Positions 44,839 to 55,074 of a stretch of 64,000 nucleotides of DNA are shown here, one piece after another. The stretch comes from Glaciimonas sp. (GTDB lineage Bacteria > Pseudomonadota > Gammaproteobacteria > Burkholderiales > Burkholderiaceae_D). The position numbers and the translations under genes are program-made. The notes beneath the pieces were generated by a model that did not search any database, was not told where the DNA came from, and saw only the letters and a list, made by a program, of their open reading frames with translations. The stretch spans positions 1 to 64,000 of the forward strand of contig JABBOY010000031.1 of assembly GCA_012927585.1 (NCBI GenBank). Reading direction: 5' to 3'. Each line of letters starts with the position of its first letter. Within the stretch, counting starts at the first letter, position 1.

Positions 44839-47250
44839 ATGGCAATTAAAAAATCAGAACTCTATTCTTCCCTATGGCAAAGCTGTGATGAATTGCGTGG
44901 TGGTATGGATGCCAGCCAATACAAAGACTATGTTCTGGTCATGTTGTTTATTAAGTACGTCAGCGATAAATACGCGGGTGTGCCATTTGCGCCGATTACC
45001 ATTCCAGCGGGTGCAAGCTTTAAAGACATGGTGGCGCTCAAAGGAACGAGCAACATCGGCGACGACATCAACAAGAAAATCATTGAAAAACTGGCAGATG
45101 CGAATAAATTGTCTGATATGCCCGACTTTAACGATGCCACCAAACTCGGTGATGGCAAAGAAAAAGTAGAACGCCTGACTAACCTGATTGCCATATTCGA
45201 GAAAAAAGAACTCGATTTTAGTAGCAACCGTGCTGAAGGTGACGATATTCTGGGGGATGCCTACGAATACCTGATGCGCCACTTTGCCACTGAAAGCGGT
45301 AAGAGCAAAGGGCAGTTTTATACCCCTGCTGAAGTCTCTAAAGTCATGGCACAAATAATCGGTATCCATAAGGCGAACACTAGCGCTGCTACCACCGTTT
45401 ATGATCCAACTTGTGGATCTGGCTCTTTATTGTTAAAAATTTCCGACGCAGCTAAAACAGAAGTGACTTTGTACGGACAAGAAAAAGATGCTGCCACTAG
45501 TGGTTTGGCACGCATGAATATGATCTTGCACGACAATCCTACTGCTGAAATCAAGCAAGGCAACACCTTGGCGAATCCTTTGTTTTTGAATGAGCAAGGG
45601 AGTCTCAAAACTTTTGACTATGTCGTCGCCAATCCACCATTCTCAGATAAACGCTGGGGCACAGGTGTGGATGCCTTGCATGACATACACGCCCGCTTTC
45701 AGGAATACGGTGTGCCACCTGCTAAGAATGGCGATTACGCTTATTTGCTGCACATCATCCGTTCGCTCAAGAGCAATGGCAAAGGTGCCTGTATTTTGCC
45801 GCATGGGGTTTTATTTCGTGGCAATGCTGAAGCGGTGATTCGTGAAGCATTGATTCGCAAAGGGATTATTAAAGGCATCATCGGCTTACCCGCTAACTTG
45901 TTTTACGGCACAGGCATTCCCGCTTGCATCATCGTGATTGATAAGGAAGGCGCGAATAATCGCAAGGCCATCTTCATGCTGGATGCCAGCAAAGGCTTTA
46001 TCAAAGACGGCAATAAAAATCGCCTGCGGGATATGGATATGCACCAAATCGTCGATGTCTTCAATAAGCAAACCGAGATCGATAAATTCAGCCGCATCGT
46101 GCCGTTTGATGAAATCGAAAAGAACGAATTTAACTTAAATATCCCACGCTATATCGACAACTCAGAACCAGAAGATTTGCAACACATCGATGCCCATCTG
46201 TTGGGCGATATTCCCAAGGCGGACGTCGATACGCTCAAAGCCTACTGGAATGTTTACCCCAATCTCAAAGCCAGCCTGTTTACTGCATCAAGCCGTAGCC
46301 CACAATTTTATGCGCTCACGGTCAACAAAGACGCAATCAAAACCACCATCTATCAGCATCCAGAATTTGTGCGGTTCATGGGGCAGATGAATGCATTATT
46401 TGAGCAATGGCAAACCAGTACCACCACAACGCTCAAAGATTTACAGCAAGGGCATCACCCCAAGCAAACCATCCATGCGATAGGCGAAAGTCTGCTTGCT
46501 GCCTATACAGGCAAAGCCCTGCTGAATAAATACGATGTCTATCAGCATTTGATGAACTACTGGTTTGCGGCCATGCAGGATGATTGCTACCTGATTGCCA
46601 GCGATGGCTGGAAGGCAGGCACTTACCGCGTACTGGTGGAAAACAAAACCACCAAAAAAGTCAGCGATAAAGGCTGGACATGCGATCTGGTTCCAAAAGA
46701 ATTGGTGATTAACCGTTACTTCGCCGTAAAGAAAGCAGCGATTGAAAAATTGGAAGCAGAGAGTGAAAACCTCAGCAGTCAGATCACGGAACTGGAAGAA
46801 GAACACGGTGGCGAGGATGGGTATTTTGCTGAACTCGATAAAGTGAATAAAGCCAATGTTGCCGCACGTCTGAAAGAAATTAAAGGTGATATTGAAGCCA
46901 AAGAAGAAATTACCGCTCTCAAAAAATATCTGGATTTAACCGAATATCTAGCTACTGCCAATAAAAAAATCAAAGAAGCGCAAGTGAAATTAGATGCCGC
47001 AGTACTGGCACATTATCCAACTTTGAGCATTAAGCAAATTAAGTCTTTGGTGGTCGATGACAAATGGATGGCGACGATAGCCAAAGACATTCATACTGAA
47101 ATGGACAGAATCAGCCAGCGTTTGACGCACAGAATTAAGGAATTAGCAGAGCGCTATGAAACGCCTTTGCCTTTACAAACCAAAACAGTCGCTGATTTAG
47201 AAGATGTCGTGCAAGCGCATTTGACAAAGATGGGGTTTGCATGGAATTGA
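44839..47250 (+). CDS. hsdM: Type I restriction-modification methyltransferase HsdM
   Basis: An 803-residue N6-adenine DNA methyltransferase subunit. The N-terminal HsdM helical domain starts with LWQSCDELRGGMDASQYKDY; SAM motif I is VYDPTCGSGSLLLK and motif IV is NPPF at 265-268. Beyond about residue 480 there is a long extension with coiled-coil segments (EKLEAESENLSSQITELEEE), making it longer than the roughly 530 residues of E. coli HsdM. Its last 10 bases overlap the hsdS start. It methylates host DNA and is part of the HsdR2M2S complex. Both catalytic motifs are intact. Confidence 0.95.
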   Translation: MAIKKSELYSSLWQSCDELRGGMDASQYKDYVLVMLFIKYVSDKYAGVPFAPITIPAGASFKDMVALKGTSNIGDDINKKIIEKLADANKLSDMPDFNDATKLGDGKEKVERLTNLIAIFEKKELDFSSNRAEGDDILGDAYEYLMRHFATESGKSKGQFYTPAEVSKVMAQIIGIHKANTSAATTVYDPTCGSGSLLLKISDAAKTEVTLYGQEKDAATSGLARMNMILHDNPTAEIKQGNTLANPLFLNEQGSLKTFDYVVANPPFSDKRWGTGVDALHDIHARFQEYGVPPAKNGDYAYLLHIIRSLKSNGKGACILPHGVLFRGNAEAVIREALIRKGIIKGIIGLPANLFYGTGIPACIIVIDKEGANNRKAIFMLDASKGFIKDGNKNRLRDMDMHQIVDVFNKQTEIDKFSRIVPFDEIEKNEFNLNIPRYIDNSEPEDLQHIDAHLLGDIPKADVDTLKAYWNVYPNLKASLFTASSRSPQFYALTVNKDAIKTTIYQHPEFVRFMGQMNALFEQWQTSTTTTLKDLQQGHHPKQTIHAIGESLLAAYTGKALLNKYDVYQHLMNYWFAAMQDDCYLIASDGWKAGTYRVLVENKTTKKVSDKGWTCDLVPKELVINRYFAVKKAAIEKLEAESENLSSQITELEEEHGGEDGYFAELDKVNKANVAARLKEIKGDIEAKEEITALKKYLDLTEYLATANKKIKEAQVKLDAAVLAHYPTLSIKQIKSLVVDDKWMATIAKDIHTEMDRISQRLTHRIKELAERYETPLPLQTKTVADLEDVVQAHLTKMGFAWN

Positions 47251-48407
47251 AGACTGGCTATAAAAAAACTGAGGTTGGGGTAATTCCTGATGATTGGGAT
47301 GACAAAGCACTTCACGAAATATGTGGCATGAAAAGTGGTCTTGGAATTAAAACTTCAGGAATCGACAATTTTTCACTTTATCCATGCTTTGGCGGAAATG
47401 GTCTGCGTGGGTATGCTAATAGTTTTACGCACGATGGAAATTACGCACTTATTGGCCGACAAGGTGCGCTCTGCGGAAACGTTTTAGAGGTATCTGGAAG
47501 ATTTTTTGCGTCAGAACACGCAATTGTTGTCAGATCAAAACTACAAACAGATATTTCATGGTTGACTTTTTTACTCGCAAAAATGAATTTGAATCAATAT
47601 TCAGAATCGTCGGCTCAACCCGGTCTTTCTGTAGAAAAAATACTCAAATTGCGGATACCGACGCCGCCTAATCGGCATGAACAAACCGCTATAGCCAATG
47701 CCCTAAGCGATACCGATGCCTTGATACGCTCGCTGCAAAAACTCATCGAAAAAAAACGACAGATCAAACAAGGGACGATGCAGACCTTGCTCAATCCCTA
47801 TGAAAATGGGGTGTTGAGAACAGGCTGGAAAATAGTTAAACTCGGTGAGGTCTGCGATGTCAAAGACGGAACCCATCAAACGCCTAAATATGTGGATTCA
47901 GGTATTCCGTTTTATAGCGTTGAAAGTGTTACGCGTAACGATTTTGTGAATACGAAATTCATTTCACATGAAGAGCATAAGTTCTTAACCAAGAATTTTC
48001 GGATCGAAAAGGGGGATGTACTTATGACTCGGATCGGTTCTATCGGTGATTGTAAATATGTCGATTGGGCAGTTGATGCAAGTTTTTATGTGAGTTTAGC
48101 CTTGCTCAAAGTCAAAGATCAGTTATCCGCAAAATTCTTAGCGCATTACTCGACTTCCGCGTATTTCAAAAAGGAAATCGAACTAAATTCATTACAGCAC
48201 GCGATTCCTAAAAAAATCAATCTTGGTCAGATTAGCGAGATAAAAATTGGCATACCGACAGATATCTCCCAACAGTTAAACTTAGCGTCCCTTCTATCTG
48301 ATATGGAAGCAGAAATCGCAGCTCTGGAATCCAAGCTCACCAAATACCAGCAAATCAAACAAGGCATGATGCAAAACCTGCTGACAGGAAGGATACGCTT
48401 AGTATGA
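47241..48407 (+). CDS. hsdS: Type I restriction-modification specificity subunit HsdS
   Basis: A 388-residue DNA-recognition subunit. Two target-recognition domains (about 10-150 and 200-350) are each followed by a conserved helical spacer: ALIRSLQKLIEKKRQIKQGT and ESKLTKYQQIKQGMMQNLLT. The repeated RQIKQGTMQ/QQIKQGMMQ is a hallmark. The first TRD determines one half of a bipartite target and the second the other; the target cannot be predicted. Both TRDs look complete. The stop overlaps the hsdR start by 4 bases (ATGA). Confidence 0.94.
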   Translation: MELKTGYKKTEVGVIPDDWDDKALHEICGMKSGLGIKTSGIDNFSLYPCFGGNGLRGYANSFTHDGNYALIGRQGALCGNVLEVSGRFFASEHAIVVRSKLQTDISWLTFLLAKMNLNQYSESSAQPGLSVEKILKLRIPTPPNRHEQTAIANALSDTDALIRSLQKLIEKKRQIKQGTMQTLLNPYENGVLRTGWKIVKLGEVCDVKDGTHQTPKYVDSGIPFYSVESVTRNDFVNTKFISHEEHKFLTKNFRIEKGDVLMTRIGSIGDCKYVDWAVDASFYVSLALLKVKDQLSAKFLAHYSTSAYFKKEIELNSLQHAIPKKINLGQISEIKIGIPTDISQQLNLASLLSDMEAEIAALESKLTKYQQIKQGMMQNLLTGRIRLV

Positions 48408-51400
48408 GTCTCGCCCCATCTTCTAGTGGCTCTATCGGTAAGCCAGAACGCGCCACGCAAAACCGTGTAGTGGCTTTGTTTCAGAAAACCTTGGGCTATA
48501 CCTATCTTGGCAATCTGGAGGATGCGCCGGACAACAGCAACATAGACGAAGCGCTGCTGAGCAAGTATTTGCGCACGCAGGCTTATACCCCTGAGCAATG
48601 CAGTCGCGCCTTGTATGCCTTGCGCGTCGCAGCGAATAATCATAGCCAGAATCTGTACACCAATAACAAAGCCGTGTATGGCTTATTGCGCTATGGAGTG
48701 GATGTCAAAACCGAAGCCGGCGCACCAACTGACACCGTTCAACTGATTAACTGGAAGCAGCCTTTAGAAAACGATTTTTATATCGCTGAAGAAGTGACGG
48801 TTTACGGTAATCACGAGAAGCGTCCAGACATTGTGCTGTATGTGAATGGCATTGCGGTTGCAGTGCTGGAATTGAAAAATAGCCGTGTCTCGATCAGTGA
48901 GGGGGTCGGTCAAAGTTTGGTGAATCAAAGGTCTGCATTTATCGGTGATTTTTTTAGTACCGTGCAGTTCGTCTTCGCAGGCAATGATTCTGAAGGCTTG
49001 CAATATGGGACGATAGGAACAGAGAGGAAATTTTTTCTCAAGTGGAAAGAAGACGAACAAGACAACGACGGCTATAAACTGGATAAGTACCTTACCAAAA
49101 TCTGCAACAAGCAACGGCTGATTGAGCTGATGCATGATTTTGTGTTGTTTGACGGCGGCATCAAAAAGCTGCCGCGTGTGCATCAATACTTCGGCATCAA
49201 GGCAGCGCAAGAGCATGTGCGTCGGCGTGAAGGCGGTATTTTGTGGCATACCCAAGGTAGCGGCAAAAGTATCCTGATGGTGCTGCTGGCTAAATGGATT
49301 TTAGAAAATAATGCCAAAGCCCGTGTGGTGGTGATTACCGATAGAGATGAGTTAGACAAGCAGATTAAGCGGGTTTTCACCGATGCAGAGGAAAAAATAG
49401 AGCAAGCCAAGAGTGGGCGCGATTTGATGACTTTGCTCGCCAGCCCAAGCCCGCGCCTGATCTGTTCGTTGGTACATAAATTCGGCAAGAAAGAGGGTGA
49501 GAATTTTGAGCAGTTCATCAAAGAATTAGAAAGCCAGCCTACTCAAACCATTGGTGAGTTGTTTGTATTTGTGGATGAATGCCATCGCACCCAAAGCGGC
49601 AGATTGCACCGCGTGATGAAAGCCTTGTTACCTGGTGCGGTGTTTATCGGTTTTACTGGTACGCCTCTGCTGAAGAAAGACAAATCCACCAGCCTGGAAG
49701 TATTTGGAAAATACATTCATACCTACAAATTTAATGAAGCGGTAGAAGATGGCGTGGTGCTGGATTTGGTGTACGAAGCACGCGATATTGACCAAAGACT
49801 GTCATCGCAGAAAAAGGTCGATGAATGGTTTACAGCAAAAACCCGTGGCTTAAATGACTTTCAAAAATTTGAACTAAAAAAGAAATGGGGCACGATGCAA
49901 AACGTGCTGAGTTCACGTTCACGCATGGAAAAAGTAGTTGCCGATATTATTTTTGATTTTGGCGTCAAGCCGCGTTTGAGTTCGCAGGCGGGCAATGCCA
50001 TTTTAGTGGCATCCAGTATTTACGAAGCGTGCCGCTATTACGCGTTATTTCAAGCCACCTCGCTGAAAAATAAATGTGCGGTAATCACTTCGTACAATCC
50101 TCAGACCAAAGATATCACTACTGAAGATACAGGCGCGAATACTGAGACCGATAAAGAAACTATCTACAAAATTTATACCGAGCTATTGAAAGATGTCGCA
50201 GCCAAGCCAGGTATGAACAAGACTGAAAGTTATGAAGAAACAGCAAAAGAACTGTTTCTCAAGCAGCCTGCCAATATGAAGCTGCTGGTGGTCGTCGATA
50301 AATTATTGACGGGATTTGACGCACCGAGTTGCACTTATCTCTATATTGACAAACAGATGCAAGACCACGGCTTGTTTCAAGCGATTTGCCGTGTGAATCG
50401 CCTGGATACGGACGATAAAGAATTCGGCTACATCGTTGACTATAAAAAGTTGTTTGAAAAAGTCGAGAATGCGGTTGCTGTGTACACCTCAGAACTGGAC
50501 TACGATGGCTTTGAAAAAAGCGATTGCGATATCTTGCTGAAGAATCGTTTGGAGATGGGACGCGAGCGATTAGATACTGCCATTGAAGAGCTGGCATTGT
50601 TGTGTGAGCCAGTCAAACTGCCCAAAGGCGATCTGGAGCATATCCATTATTTCTGCGGTAATACAGAAATAGCCAGCGAGTTAAAAGAACGCGAAGTACA
50701 ACGCACCTCGCTCTATAAAGCTATCGTCACCTTGATTCGTGCCTATGCGAACATCGCCGACGAAATGCAAGAAGCTGGATACAGCGAAGCGCAAATACAA
50801 GACATCAAGGCTTTAGTTGACCACTATCTGAAATTGCGTGAACTGATCCGTCACGCCAGCAATGAAGTGCTGGACTTAAAAGCCTATGAGGCCGATATGC
50901 GGCATTTGATTGACAACTACATTCAAGCTGATGTGCCAGAAGTGATTTCACCCTTTGGCGACATGCCCTTGATCGACATTATCGTCAATAGCGGTATCGC
51001 AGCAGCAATCAATGCACAGCCTGACGGCATTAAGGGCAACAAAGAAGCGGTTGCGGAAACCATTGAAAACAATGTGCGCAGCAAAATCATAAAAGACCAT
51101 TTGCTTGACCCTGCGTATTTTGAAAAGATGTCCAAACTACTGGACGAAATTATTAAGCAACGCAAACAAGGCGCTTTGGATTACGAGAACTATCTCAATA
51201 ATATTGGCGAGCTCGCCAAAAAGGTGGCGCAAGGCTTTGCACCGACCACACCGCCAGCATTAAACACCCAAGGAAAACGCGCGATCTACAATAATCTGGG
51301 ACAAGATGAATATGTTGCCCTTGCTGTGCATCAGGTGATGGAAGAGTATGCACCCGATAACTGGAAAGATAATCGGGCTAAAGAGCAGATAGTCAAAGGC

Positions 51401-51478
51401 AAGTTGTATGAGGTTTTGGGTGATGTGGAAAAAGTAGAAGCGATTTTCCCGATACTGAAGCAGCAGCACGAGTATTGA
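48404..51478 (+). CDS. hsdR: Type I restriction endonuclease subunit HsdR
   Basis: A 1024-residue motor-nuclease subunit. The N-terminal PD-(D/E)xK nuclease is intact (Asp142 in RPDIVLYVNG, Glu156-x-Lys158 in VLELKN). The helicase part has GSGKS at 285-289, DECH at 391-394 (VDECHRTQSG) and VGFTGTPLL-like IGFTGTPLLK, followed by motif VI QAICRVNRL. The C-terminal helical region (about 700-1024) contacts HsdM. It cuts unmodified DNA after translocation. With intact HsdM and HsdS the system is predicted active. It ends 10 bases before the metallopeptidase gene. Confidence 0.95.
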   Translation: MSLAPSSSGSIGKPERATQNRVVALFQKTLGYTYLGNLEDAPDNSNIDEALLSKYLRTQAYTPEQCSRALYALRVAANNHSQNLYTNNKAVYGLLRYGVDVKTEAGAPTDTVQLINWKQPLENDFYIAEEVTVYGNHEKRPDIVLYVNGIAVAVLELKNSRVSISEGVGQSLVNQRSAFIGDFFSTVQFVFAGNDSEGLQYGTIGTERKFFLKWKEDEQDNDGYKLDKYLTKICNKQRLIELMHDFVLFDGGIKKLPRVHQYFGIKAAQEHVRRREGGILWHTQGSGKSILMVLLAKWILENNAKARVVVITDRDELDKQIKRVFTDAEEKIEQAKSGRDLMTLLASPSPRLICSLVHKFGKKEGENFEQFIKELESQPTQTIGELFVFVDECHRTQSGRLHRVMKALLPGAVFIGFTGTPLLKKDKSTSLEVFGKYIHTYKFNEAVEDGVVLDLVYEARDIDQRLSSQKKVDEWFTAKTRGLNDFQKFELKKKWGTMQNVLSSRSRMEKVVADIIFDFGVKPRLSSQAGNAILVASSIYEACRYYALFQATSLKNKCAVITSYNPQTKDITTEDTGANTETDKETIYKIYTELLKDVAAKPGMNKTESYEETAKELFLKQPANMKLLVVVDKLLTGFDAPSCTYLYIDKQMQDHGLFQAICRVNRLDTDDKEFGYIVDYKKLFEKVENAVAVYTSELDYDGFEKSDCDILLKNRLEMGRERLDTAIEELALLCEPVKLPKGDLEHIHYFCGNTEIASELKEREVQRTSLYKAIVTLIRAYANIADEMQEAGYSEAQIQDIKALVDHYLKLRELIRHASNEVLDLKAYEADMRHLIDNYIQADVPEVISPFGDMPLIDIIVNSGIAAAINAQPDGIKGNKEAVAETIENNVRSKIIKDHLLDPAYFEKMSKLLDEIIKQRKQGALDYENYLNNIGELAKKVAQGFAPTTPPALNTQGKRAIYNNLGQDEYVALAVHQVMEEYAPDNWKDNRAKEQIVKGKLYEVLGDVEKVEAIFPILKQQHEY

Positions 51479-51488
51479 TCAAGCGACG

Positions 51489-52223
51489 ATGAGAACCGAC
51501 ACACATCAATTCAAGCTGGGCAATATTCCAGTCGCCGTTAGCATGAAAGATATCAAGCACGTGCATTTGAGCGTACACCCGCCAGAAGGACGGGTTAGCG
51601 TGTCTGCCCCGTTGGGAATGGCGAAAGATACGATACGCGTGTTTGTTATTTCAAAGCTTGGTTGGATCAAGCGTCAGCAAATCAAGCTCAGGCAGCAAGA
51701 GCGCGAAGCGCCACGGGAATTCATTAATCGTGAAAGCCATTATTTCAATGGCGAACGTTACCTTTTAAAGCTCGTACCCCTCGCACCGCCGCACGGGGCA
51801 GCGAACGTGCTGCTCAAACATAAAACAATGGAGTTACACATTCGCCCCGACGCCAGTATTGAATCTCGCGCGATGGTCGTTAGTGAATGGTATCGGCAGC
51901 AATTGAAACAAGTCGTTCCTACACTCATCGCCAAATATCAAAAACTGATGAAGGTAGCGGTCGCGGAATTTGGTATCAAAAAAATGAAAACCAAATGGGG
52001 TACGTGCAACCCTAATGCTAAGCGTATCTGGCTCAATTTGGAACTGGCAAAAAAGCCACCAGAATGCCTGGAATATATCGTTGTGCATGAGATGAGTCAT
52101 TTGCTGGAACCTAGTCACAATGACCGGTTTGTTGCGCTGATGGATAAGTTCATGCCGAAATGGCGGTTTCACAAGGATGAGCTTAATCGTCTACCTGTGC
52201 GGCATGAGAGTTGGGGATATTAA
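51489..52223 (+). CDS. YgjP-like zinc metallopeptidase (M48/DUF45)
   Basis: A 244-residue protein of the YgjP/DUF45 family. The zinc site is HEMSHLLEPSHNDRF (HExxH plus a later His), preceded by MKTKWGTCNPNAKRIWLNLE, the typical conserved stretch. It often follows type I restriction genes in accessory regions, but its molecular role is not known. The gene begins 10 bases after hsdR and appears to be part of the same transcript. GC content is lower than in the core genes. A 210-base gap with no gene follows. Confidence 0.88.
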   Translation: MRTDTHQFKLGNIPVAVSMKDIKHVHLSVHPPEGRVSVSAPLGMAKDTIRVFVISKLGWIKRQQIKLRQQEREAPREFINRESHYFNGERYLLKLVPLAPPHGAANVLLKHKTMELHIRPDASIESRAMVVSEWYRQQLKQVVPTLIAKYQKLMKVAVAEFGIKKMKTKWGTCNPNAKRIWLNLELAKKPPECLEYIVVHEMSHLLEPSHNDRFVALMDKFMPKWRFHKDELNRLPVRHESWGY

Positions 52224-52434
52224 AAATAGGCTACCGCTTAAGCGACAACCTTTTGTGCTTAAGTGCTGACTCAGTTTAGCCTTACAAGTAGTGTCTGAGT
52301 GATAGTGGAGGATTCCCCATAAGCTCGCTGTACAACGCTTAGTAATTGCAGATAACAAAATTCTATACTCTTTTTAACATTGCAATTAAGATAATTTATT
52401 TACTTAAAATTAGAATATCAAAGGGAGCAGAAGG

Positions 52435-54108
52435 ATGAGCCAATGGGTTATTAGAGTGCAGAATCATCCTGTATGGGAAGTTCTCAAGTCAATAAATTCG
52501 TCAATTGATTTAGCGCTTCAACGCGACCAGATTCTGCCAGAAACGCTTGATTCCATCGATAGGCTTAGAGTCGTAATTAATTTCGCAGAACAACGGTTAT
52601 CGGCAATCGATCCTGTGCTGCTCGTTCCAGTGACTTTAGACAATTTAAATTCATTACTAGGTCAACTCTTAGTGAATATAAATGCATTTATTCCCGCTGG
52701 AGATGTTAATCATCTCAATACGGCGAATACATATGCCGATAACATCCTAGGTGTTCTAAATTCAATTGTCAGTATTATAAATTCTGACGACCTAACAGCG
52801 CTTAGCGCCGCAGCATCAACTTATCGATCAACGCTTGAAAGCAACCTCAAAAATTATTTGGTTGCGCAAAAAAAATTGACCGAAAATCTGGGTTTAATCG
52901 AGACGAAAATTTTAGGCGTTGATGCGTCGCTAACTACCGAGCAACAGCGAATAGCCACGCTACTTACCGAGCAACAATCTCAGTTAAAGCAGAAATATGT
53001 AGAGAATGAAGCCAAAATTTTCGCTATCGAAACAGCGCTAACTACAGAACAACAGCGTTTGGGAGCATTGTATTCGGATCAACAATCTCAGTTTTCGGCA
53101 AACCAAGACAAAAGAGCCAGTGATTTCGCCGCAAGCCAAGCCGATTTCTTGGCTAAATATACGCTCGCAGCCACAGATCAGCAGACTCAATTTTCTACTG
53201 ATCAAGACAGCAGACGAACTGCATTCTCAGAGCTTCAACGGGGAAATCAGCAAAAGCTCGAAGCATTAATGGACGAGTACGATCAAAAATTAAAGGATCA
53301 CAACACAGAATTTTTGGATAGAGAAAAGCAGATGGCCGACGTCTACGGCGCAAATGTAGAGGCTCTTAAGGTCGAGTATCAGAGTAATGCCAACGAAATT
53401 CTTTTGGAACTAAAACGCCATAAAAGCGAAGTTGAAAGCTTGGTCGGAGTAATAGGAAATCTTGGTGTTACTTCGGGCTATAAAAAAATAGCAGATCACG
53501 CCCGTCGGATGCTTTATCTTTGGCAAGGCATTACTGTCACTGCGCTGGCTGGATTGGTATTTCTGGCTTTCTTTATAGCTTTTCCCAAAGAAAAAAATAT
53601 TAACAGTACCGTCACGACAGCGTTGTCGCAAAATGTCCTATCAAGTGCTGAGGCACAAGAAGATTTAAAACCTTCTCCAAGAAAAGGATCTGAGTCATTG
53701 CAGGGTGAACAAAAATCAGCGCCGAACCCTTCATTTACTTCTTCGTCCGACACGGACTTTTACCATGGGCTTGCAACACGTATTTTTCTATCGCTCACCG
53801 TCGGCATTTTTGCCGCTTATGCTGGTCGACAAGCTAGTCACTTCTTTTCTATTGAACAGAAAAATAGAAAGCGTGCGCTGGAGCTTGAAGCGCTTGGTCC
53901 ATTCATTGAGCCGCTAGACAAAGGTGATCGAGACAAATTCAGAGTTCAGATTGGGGATCGTTCGTTTGGAGTTCCCGACCAAGAATCTAATAAATCCAAG
54001 GATGACGATCCAGTCAATTTATTGACTTTATTGAAATCGAAAGAAATACAAGAAGCATTCGCAACTTTTGCCAGCAATATAAAGGACGCCTTAAAGGGCG
54101 GAAAATAG
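52435..54108 (+). CDS. Unknown coiled-coil membrane protein
   Basis: A 557-residue protein I cannot assign. It has a strong ribosome site (AAAGGGAGCAGAAGG). Residues 140-345 are rich in Gln, Glu, Lys and Ala and look like a long coiled coil with a repeated unit (LTTEQQRIATLLTEQQSQ and LTTEQQRLGALYSDQQSQ). A transmembrane helix is likely at about 359-383 (LYLWQGITVTALAGLVFLAF) and another at about 450-467 (IFLSLTVGIFAAYAGRQA), separated by a polar stretch. The C-terminal about 90 residues are cytoplasmic or periplasmic and charged. AT-rich codon use and its position beside a type I restriction system make it a possible defence or phage-exclusion factor; that is only inference. Confidence 0.7.
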   Translation: MSQWVIRVQNHPVWEVLKSINSSIDLALQRDQILPETLDSIDRLRVVINFAEQRLSAIDPVLLVPVTLDNLNSLLGQLLVNINAFIPAGDVNHLNTANTYADNILGVLNSIVSIINSDDLTALSAAASTYRSTLESNLKNYLVAQKKLTENLGLIETKILGVDASLTTEQQRIATLLTEQQSQLKQKYVENEAKIFAIETALTTEQQRLGALYSDQQSQFSANQDKRASDFAASQADFLAKYTLAATDQQTQFSTDQDSRRTAFSELQRGNQQKLEALMDEYDQKLKDHNTEFLDREKQMADVYGANVEALKVEYQSNANEILLELKRHKSEVESLVGVIGNLGVTSGYKKIADHARRMLYLWQGITVTALAGLVFLAFFIAFPKEKNINSTVTTALSQNVLSSAEAQEDLKPSPRKGSESLQGEQKSAPNPSFTSSSDTDFYHGLATRIFLSLTVGIFAAYAGRQASHFFSIEQKNRKRALELEALGPFIEPLDKGDRDKFRVQIGDRSFGVPDQESNKSKDDDPVNLLTLLKSKEIQEAFATFASNIKDALKGGK

Positions 54109-54396
54109 ACATTTCGAATTTTTGCTTTGGCATAAAGCGAATACAGAGTGTGCTGCTAATCATCGACAATTTTATCATTGTGATTAGCAGCGGAATTTGG
54201 AGCACCTGGTAATAATATTGGATTGTATTATTGTCTCAAAACATGGTAACGTACTTTCGCTTACACCACTTAATTCGCAGCCCGACGAACAATAAAATTT
54301 TGTGCGATTGTCGATTGCGGACTACCGTACAAGGTTGCGAGAACGTCCCAAAACGCCGTAGAAGTCTAATCGTCAATACCAAATTTATTGAAGTGA

Positions 54397-54600
54397 TTAG
54401 CAAGATCCAAGCCCCAGTGCGTGTCCGAGCTCATGAATCACAATAGCTTGCGTCACGTCGCAATGATCATTCCCAAGATTTAAATAGACAGGCTTTGATT
54501 TAATTCCATTTTGGCTATCAGGTTGAATCAGGTTGCCAATATTTGGACCTGTTGATTTACATCCAAAAGTGACCCACTTTGCAGCATAACTTGCACACGA
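54397..54600 (-). pseudogene. Metalloprotease (HExxH) remnant
   Basis: Minus-strand translation gives ASYAAKWVTFGCKST, VYLNLGNDHCDVTQAIVIHE and LGHALGL, then a stop. HELGHALGL (zinc motif at 54421-54435) is typical of matrixin/astacin-like proteases, whose third zinc ligand should follow GL. A shift of one frame after ALG continues as GLDLANHFNKFGIDD, so a frameshift in a run of four C/G bases is likely. Only about 65 codons remain; the start is missing. It lies between the unknown membrane protein and a gene-free zone. Confidence 0.6.
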
Positions 54601-55032
54601 GACTGACCCGAGTTTAAGACACAGTCCTGCGCGTGGCCGCCGCCGGTGGTCCGCTGGGATGTCTTACCCAGCGATCGATTGCCTGGCGCTATAGGTCGCC
54701 GGCAAGGTCAATCAGCCACAGCGGTTGCGCATGGCGCTGGAGGTTGTGGGATCTATGTCTCGTGGCTCAAAAACTATTGTCGCCAAAATTATCGGTGTCG
54801 GCCTGCTAACCCGTTCAGAAAGTGCAATTATCGCGGCGCCCGATGCCCATTCGGCCCACTTCGATTTTGGCGATGATGATGTTGAGTGCGCGCGCCTGTC
54901 GTTCAGTGATCTCGTGGACGTCTTGCGACGGAACGCGAGAAAAAAGCAAGGGGAGTAGCGGGATTAGATTTTTGGAGTTGGCCACAAAACCGGAAATAAA
55001 CCGGACACGAGGACTTTTTTTCAACAAACAAA
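54601..55032. other. Gene-free stretch before tRNA-Phe
   Basis: About 430 bases with no gene I can support. The piece around 54560-54640 reads like an insertion-sequence end (aaaagtgacccactttgcag), but the family could not be confirmed. An open frame of 78 codons from 54725 has no recognisable similarity. Confidence 0.4.
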
Positions 55033-55058
55033 AACGCCAACCGGTGATGGTTGGCGTT
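55033..55058 (-). terminator. Rho-independent terminator of tRNA-Phe
   Basis: AACGCCAACC and GGTTGGCGTT form a perfect 10-bp stem with a 6-base loop. Read on the minus strand it is followed by TTTTTG, and it lies 17 bases beyond the tRNA 3-prime end. Confidence 0.88.
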
Positions 55059-55074
55059 ATGTAAGGTAATTCCT

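Noticed and set aside
54560-54640. Possible IS21-type terminal sequence
   Set aside because: The short match to memory of IS21 ends (aaaagtgacccactttgcag) is not enough without a transposase or an inverted partner.
54725-54958. 78-codon plus-strand frame near tRNA-Phe
   Set aside because: No family motif, no ribosome site, and it lies in a gene-free, patchy region.
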